Shown one piece after another: positions 60,104-64,000 of a DNA stretch of 64,000 nucleotides. The notes beneath the pieces are model-generated. The model saw only the letters and a program-made list of their open reading frames with translations. It did not search any database and was not told where the DNA came from. Each line of letters starts with the position of its first letter. The stretch's first letter is position 1. The stretch comes from Kosakonia arachidis (GTDB taxonomy: Bacteria; Pseudomonadota; Gammaproteobacteria; Enterobacterales; Enterobacteriaceae). The stretch lies in the NCBI RefSeq assembly GCF_900116535.1, contig NZ_FPAU01000004.1, positions 1 to 64,000 of the forward strand, in the 5' to 3' direction. The translations under genes and the position numbers were made by a program.

Positions 60104-60877
60104 ATGTCTGAGAATAAATTAAACGTTATCGATCTGCACAAACGCTACGGCGAACATGAAGTGCTGAAGGGCGTCTCGTTGCAGGCCAACGCGGGCGATG
60201 TGATTAGCATTATCGGTTCCTCAGGTTCCGGCAAAAGTACTTTTTTGCGCTGTATTAACTTCCTCGAAAAACCAAGCGAGGGGACCATCGTTGTCAACGG
60301 CCAGAATATCAATCTGGTACGTGATAAAGATGGCCAGTTGCGGGTTGCGGATAAACACCAATTGCGTCTGCTGCGCACGCGTCTGACGATGGTGTTCCAG
60401 CACTTCAACTTGTGGAGCCATATGACGGTGCTGGAGAACGTCATGGAAGCGCCGATTCAGGTGCTGGGCTTGAGCAAGCAGGAAGCCCGCGATCGCGCGG
60501 TAAAATATCTGGCGAAAGTCGGTATCGATGATATGCAGCAGCAAAAGTACCCGGTTCATTTGTCCGGTGGTCAGCAGCAGCGTGTATCCATTGCCCGCGC
60601 GCTGGCGATGGAACCAGAAGTATTGCTGTTTGATGAACCGACTTCGGCGCTCGATCCTGAGCTGGTGGGCGAAGTGCTGCGCATTATGCAGAAACTGGCG
60701 GAAGAGGGGAAAACCATGGTGGTGGTAACGCATGAAATGGGCTTTGCTCGCCATGTTTCCACTCACGTTATCTTCCTGCACCAGGGCAAGATTGAAGAAG
60801 AGGGCGCGCCGGATGAGGTGTTCGGTAACCCGAAAAGTACGCGTTTGCAGCAATTCCTCAAGGGTTCGCTGAAGTGA
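60104..60877 (+). CDS. hisP: Histidine ABC transporter ATPase HisP
   Basis: A 257-aa ATPase, two copies of which drive HisQM. Walker [10 protein letters not shown] (about 38-46), the Q-loop [12 protein letters not shown], signature [10 protein letters not shown] and Walker [15 protein letters not shown] are all intact. It serves both HisJ and ArgT. It ends the operon and converges with a GNAT gene across a hairpin. Confidence 0.96.
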   Translation: MSENKLNVIDLHKRYGEHEVLKGVSLQANAGDVISIIGSSGSGKSTFLRCINFLEKPSEGTIVVNGQNINLVRDKDGQLRVADKHQLRLLRTRLTMVFQHFNLWSHMTVLENVMEAPIQVLGLSKQEARDRAVKYLAKVGIDDMQQQKYPVHLSGGQQQRVSIARALAMEPEVLLFDEPTSALDPELVGEVLRIMQKLAEEGKTMVVVTHEMGFARHVSTHVIFLHQGKIEEEGAPDEVFGNPKSTRLQQFLKGSLK

Positions 60878-60881
60878 TATA

Positions 60882-60902
60882 AGGCCGCCATACAGGCGGC
60901 CT
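60882..60902. terminator. Hairpin between hisP and GNAT gene
   Basis: AGGCCGCC-ATACA-GGCGGCCT is a strong 8-bp stem between two convergent genes; T-tracts are weak. Confidence 0.6.
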
Positions 60903-60906
60903 CAAT

Positions 60907-61401
60907 CTATGCTTTTTCTCGACGGTAAATCCAGTCGTCATGATATTCGCCGTGCAGCAGATAGGCTTTTTCCAGCACCTGCACGCGCTGAAAACCGCTT
61001 TTTTCCAGCACTTTCACCGACCCTTGATTCTCTGCCAATACCCAGGCGTTAAGTGCCTGTACCTTGCTATCAAACGCGTAATTGCACAGGGCCTGTAGCG
61101 CTTCTGATGCGATGCCTTGCCCTTGCGCTGCAGGCGTAATCGAGTAGCCTACATCAGCTTCCTGCGGGTTGTGGTGGCTGATACGCAGACCGATATCACC
61201 CACCGAAGCATGCCGCTCGTTGCGAATAATAAAAGCGTGACGATCGGCAAGCCGATCGTCGAACAGGGTGCGGATATGCTCTTCAGAAGCTATCTCGCCC
61301 ATATAGCGCATCACGTTGCCATTCCTGCGTAGTTGCAGGAAAAATGGCCAGTCGTCAGGTTCAAACGAGGAGAGAGTCAAACGGGAAGTGTACAACGTCA
61401 T
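60907..61401 (-). CDS. GNAT-family N-acetyltransferase (RimJ/RimL-like)
   Basis: A 164-aa acetyltransferase. The start MTLYTSRLTLSSFEPDDW and the acetyl-CoA loop DVGYSITPAAQGQGIASEAL are typical of the RimJ/RimL subgroup, with ENQGSVKVLEKSGFQ near the end. The substrate is unknown. In E. coli K-12 the neighbour of hisP on this side is the recombination-promoting nuclease gene yfcI (rpnB), so this gene is a lineage-specific occupant of the position. Base composition is like the core, so transfer is not obvious. Confidence 0.85.
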   Translation of the reverse strand: MTLYTSRLTLSSFEPDDWPFFLQLRRNGNVMRYMGEIASEEHIRTLFDDRLADRHAFIIRNERHASVGDIGLRISHHNPQEADVGYSITPAAQGQGIASEALQALCNYAFDSKVQALNAWVLAENQGSVKVLEKSGFQRVQVLEKAYLLHGEYHDDWIYRREKA

Positions 61402-61470
61402 GCCAGCGCCCTTTACGGTGGTAAAGCACCTCAGCTTACCACTGAAAACGCGCTGGCGGAGCCACGAAAA

Positions 61471-62367
61471 TTAAGAGGTTACAATATCTTCCAGCGCCTC
61501 TTCCAGATCGTACCAGCGGAAAGCAAAACCGGCGGCTTCAAGGCGTTTCGGCAGTGCACGCTGGCCGCCAAGCACCAGAACGGAGGATTCGCCCATCATC
61601 AGGCGCACGGCAAAAGCGGGCGCGCGCATAATGGCCGGACGGTGTAGCACATGGCCGAGTGTGTGAGTAAATTGCTCATTGCGCACGGGATAGGGCGAAA
61701 CCATATTGAACGGCCCGTGCAGATCATTATCCAGTAGCCAAAGAATACCGTTCAGCATATCGTCGATATGGATCCACGCCAGATACTGACGGCCATTGCC
61801 AATCGGACCGCCGAGACCGAGACGGAACAGTGGTAGCAGCTTGCCGAGGATCCCGCCCTGTGGCGCGAACACCACACCGGTACGCAGCAGGCAAACCCGG
61901 GTGCGTTCGCTTTGTGCTTCACAGGCAATTTGCTCCCAACGGTCGCAAAGTTTGTGGGTGAACTCGTTATGCGGCGGCTCCTCTTCAGTGACCACTACTT
62001 CACCGAGATCGCCGTAGTAGCCTGTCGCAGATCCCGAAATCAGCACCTGCGGCGGCGTGTCACTGGCCTTAATCAAATCCGCCAGCTGTTGCGTTATCTG
62101 CCAGCGGCTGTTGCATAGACGCTGCTTCTGCTCCTCGCTCCAGCGTTTATCGGCGATCGGCTCGCCTGCCAGGTTGACCACTGCATCAAACTCATTAAGG
62201 TGAGTGTGATCGTTTAGCCCTTTCCACAGCGTCACGCGGCCATCAAGCAGCTGTTGCGCTTTGGCCGGGCTGCGCGTCACAACGGTAACGGCATGCCCAA
62301 GTTCCAGCAGCCGAGGGATGAGATGACGACCAATCAGACCTGTCCCGCCGGTAATCAGTATCTTCAT
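61471..62367 (-). CDS. yfcH: SDR-family NAD(P)-binding protein YfcH
   Basis: A 298-aa short-chain dehydrogenase-like protein of the TIGR01777 (SulA/YfcH) group. The cofactor motif is [20 protein letters not shown] at the N-terminus, with [13 protein letters not shown] and [20 protein letters not shown] following. The catalytic role is unproven. GGAGG precedes the ATG by 7-8 bases. In E. coli folX lies between yfcH and yfcG; here only 113 bp separate them. Confidence 0.92.
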   Translation of the reverse strand: MKILITGGTGLIGRHLIPRLLELGHAVTVVTRSPAKAQQLLDGRVTLWKGLNDHTHLNEFDAVVNLAGEPIADKRWSEEQKQRLCNSRWQITQQLADLIKASDTPPQVLISGSATGYYGDLGEVVVTEEEPPHNEFTHKLCDRWEQIACEAQSERTRVCLLRTGVVFAPQGGILGKLLPLFRLGLGGPIGNGRQYLAWIHIDDMLNGILWLLDNDLHGPFNMVSPYPVRNEQFTHTLGHVLHRPAIMRAPAFAVRLMMGESSVLVLGGQRALPKRLEAAGFAFRWYDLEEALEDIVTS

Positions 62368-62480
62368 ATTTCCCTCCTTTGGTGATGTTCCATTTCAGCA
62401 TAAATGAGCGGCTCAAATTCGCGTGCGATACCGAACACATTTCACGGATTTTTTAACTATCAGAACAGGTTACCTGGCTT

Positions 62481-63110
62481 TCATACTTGCTGTGCTTTTT
62501 GCAGCGCCCGCTCGGTGGCGGGACGGGTACGGATGCGCTCATACCAGTTAAACACCGCGGGATAATCGTCAAGATTCACGCGCTGACGCTGGTGGGAGTG
62601 GATCCACGGCCAGGCGGCAATATCCGCGATGCTGTAATGCTCACCTGCCAGCCATGGAACTCGCTCCAGCCGCTTATTCAGGACCTGATACAGTCGTTGG
62701 GTTTCGACTTGATAGCGCTCAATAGCATAGGGGACCGGCTGTGGCGCAAAGTGGTTAAAGTGATGGTTTTGCCCGAGCATTGGGCCCAAACCGGCGACCT
62801 GCCAGAAAAGCCACTGCAAGGTGACATGGCGTTCACGTAGTTCACCGCTGAGCAATCTTCCTGTTTTTTCCGCCAGATATAGCAAAATTGCGCCAGATTC
62901 AAACACGCTCAGCGGCATCCCGCCATCGGCAGGCATGTGATCGACAATAGCCGGGATTTTATTGTTCGGAGAGATAATCAGAAAATCCGGACGAAACTGG
63001 TCTCCTTTGCTGATATCGACGCGGATCAGGTGATATTCCAGCCCGCTCTCTTCCAGAAATAGCGTTACTTTATGACCGTTTGGTGTGGGCGCAAAATAGA
63101 GGTCTATCAT
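62481..63110 (-). CDS. yfcG: Glutathione-dependent disulfide-bond oxidoreductase YfcG
   Basis: A 209-aa glutathione S-transferase homologue of the Nu class, which in E. coli reduces disulfides using two bound glutathiones. MIDLYFAPTPNGHKVTLFLEE carries the Asn/Thr active-site region, NKIPAIVDH the cis-Pro and FESGAILLYLAEKTG the glutathione contacts. The ATG at 63110 with GGAG upstream is preferred to 63140. The C-terminus is about six residues shorter than in K-12. Confidence 0.93.
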   Translation of the reverse strand: MIDLYFAPTPNGHKVTLFLEESGLEYHLIRVDISKGDQFRPDFLIISPNNKIPAIVDHMPADGGMPLSVFESGAILLYLAEKTGRLLSGELRERHVTLQWLFWQVAGLGPMLGQNHHFNHFAPQPVPYAIERYQVETQRLYQVLNKRLERVPWLAGEHYSIADIAAWPWIHSHQRQRVNLDDYPAVFNWYERIRTRPATERALQKAQQV

Positions 63111-63215
63111 CAATACTCCAGGTCTAAGAATCATTGTCACTCTCAGAGTATAGGCGTTCCCTCTGGCTGCTGAGTTTCCATTAAGTGACAGCCTGGACAG
63201 GACGTTATATTTTGA

Positions 63216-63890
<675 letters not shown>

Positions 63891-63945
63891 TAAGCCCGCA
63901 GACTTCCGTTATCATGGGCTGTTTTCTTCCACATGAGGTGCAGTG

Positions 63946-64000
63946 ATGAAACTGATGTTTGCATCGGACATTCATGGGTCGTTACCCGCGACGGAGCGTG
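63946..64000 (+). CDS. yfcE: Phosphodiesterase YfcE, 5' end only
   Basis: The first 18 codons (MKLMFASDIHGSLPATER) match the metallophosphodiesterase YfcE, with the first metal-binding motif SDIHG. The window ends here. A GTG at 63943 would add one Met as in K-12. GAGGTGCA precedes it. Confidence 0.88.
   Translation, partial: MKLMFASDIHGSLPATER

Overview
The window comes from a member of the Enterobacteriaceae. From about 26.4 kb to the right end the gene order is the conserved argW-yfdC-mlaA-fadL-yfcZ-fadIJ-sixA-smrB-prmB-aroC-mepA-yfcA-epmC-yfcL-mnmC-fabB-...-flk-pdxB-usg-truA-dedA-accD-folC-dedD-cvpA-purF-ubiX-argT-hisJQMP-...-yfcH-yfcG-yfcF-yfcE block known from E. coli. Protein divergence (clearest in FadL, MlaA and FadJ) and local differences show it is not E. 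coli K-12: a BglA-type GH1 gene lies between fabB and flk, a GNAT gene lies beside hisP, and folX is absent between yfcH and yfcG. An ERIC element is also present. The genus cannot be fixed by eye.

The left 26 kb is a visibly AT-rich genomic island in the 3' end of argW (tRNA-Arg, CCU). A 27-bp direct repeat with one mismatch marks its ends (577-603 and 26288-26314), and a P4-type integrase lies beside the intact tRNA. Left of the outer repeat is the end of an IS3-family (IS407-like) element cut by the window edge.

Island layout, left to right: unknown protein, zinc-ribbon membrane protein, AlpA-type regulator, unknown protein; a tight operon of three tyrosine recombinases plus a small coiled-coil protein (Tn554 / gamma-mobile-trio-like); a 135-aa orphan; a small membrane protein convergent with a DUF4225-type protein; an OLD-nuclease plus UvrD-helicase pair (Gabija type); a membrane protein; a MOBP relaxase, a MobC-like protein and an oriT-like hairpin; a three-gene operon of an NdpA-like nucleoid protein and two membrane proteins, which may be an undescribed defence system; a decayed integrase; and a large serine recombinase with two ParB/RepB-like genes. 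The island reads as a mobilizable, composite defence island. The integrase would move it at argW, the mob genes would let a helper conjugative element transfer it, and further recombinase modules have accreted within it.

The core half is housekeeping: lipid transport and beta-oxidation (mlaA, fadL, fadIJ), aromatic and fatty-acid synthesis (aroC, accD, fabB), cell-wall and translation-factor modification (mepA, prmB, epmC), purine, folate, ubiquinone and B6 synthesis, and basic amino acid uptake (argT, hisJQMP). Recognisable regulatory sites include FadR sites at fadL, fadI and fabB, a FabR palindrome at fabB, a PurR box before cvpA-purF, sigma-54-type promoters before argT and hisJ, and an AscG-like operator before the GH1 gene.
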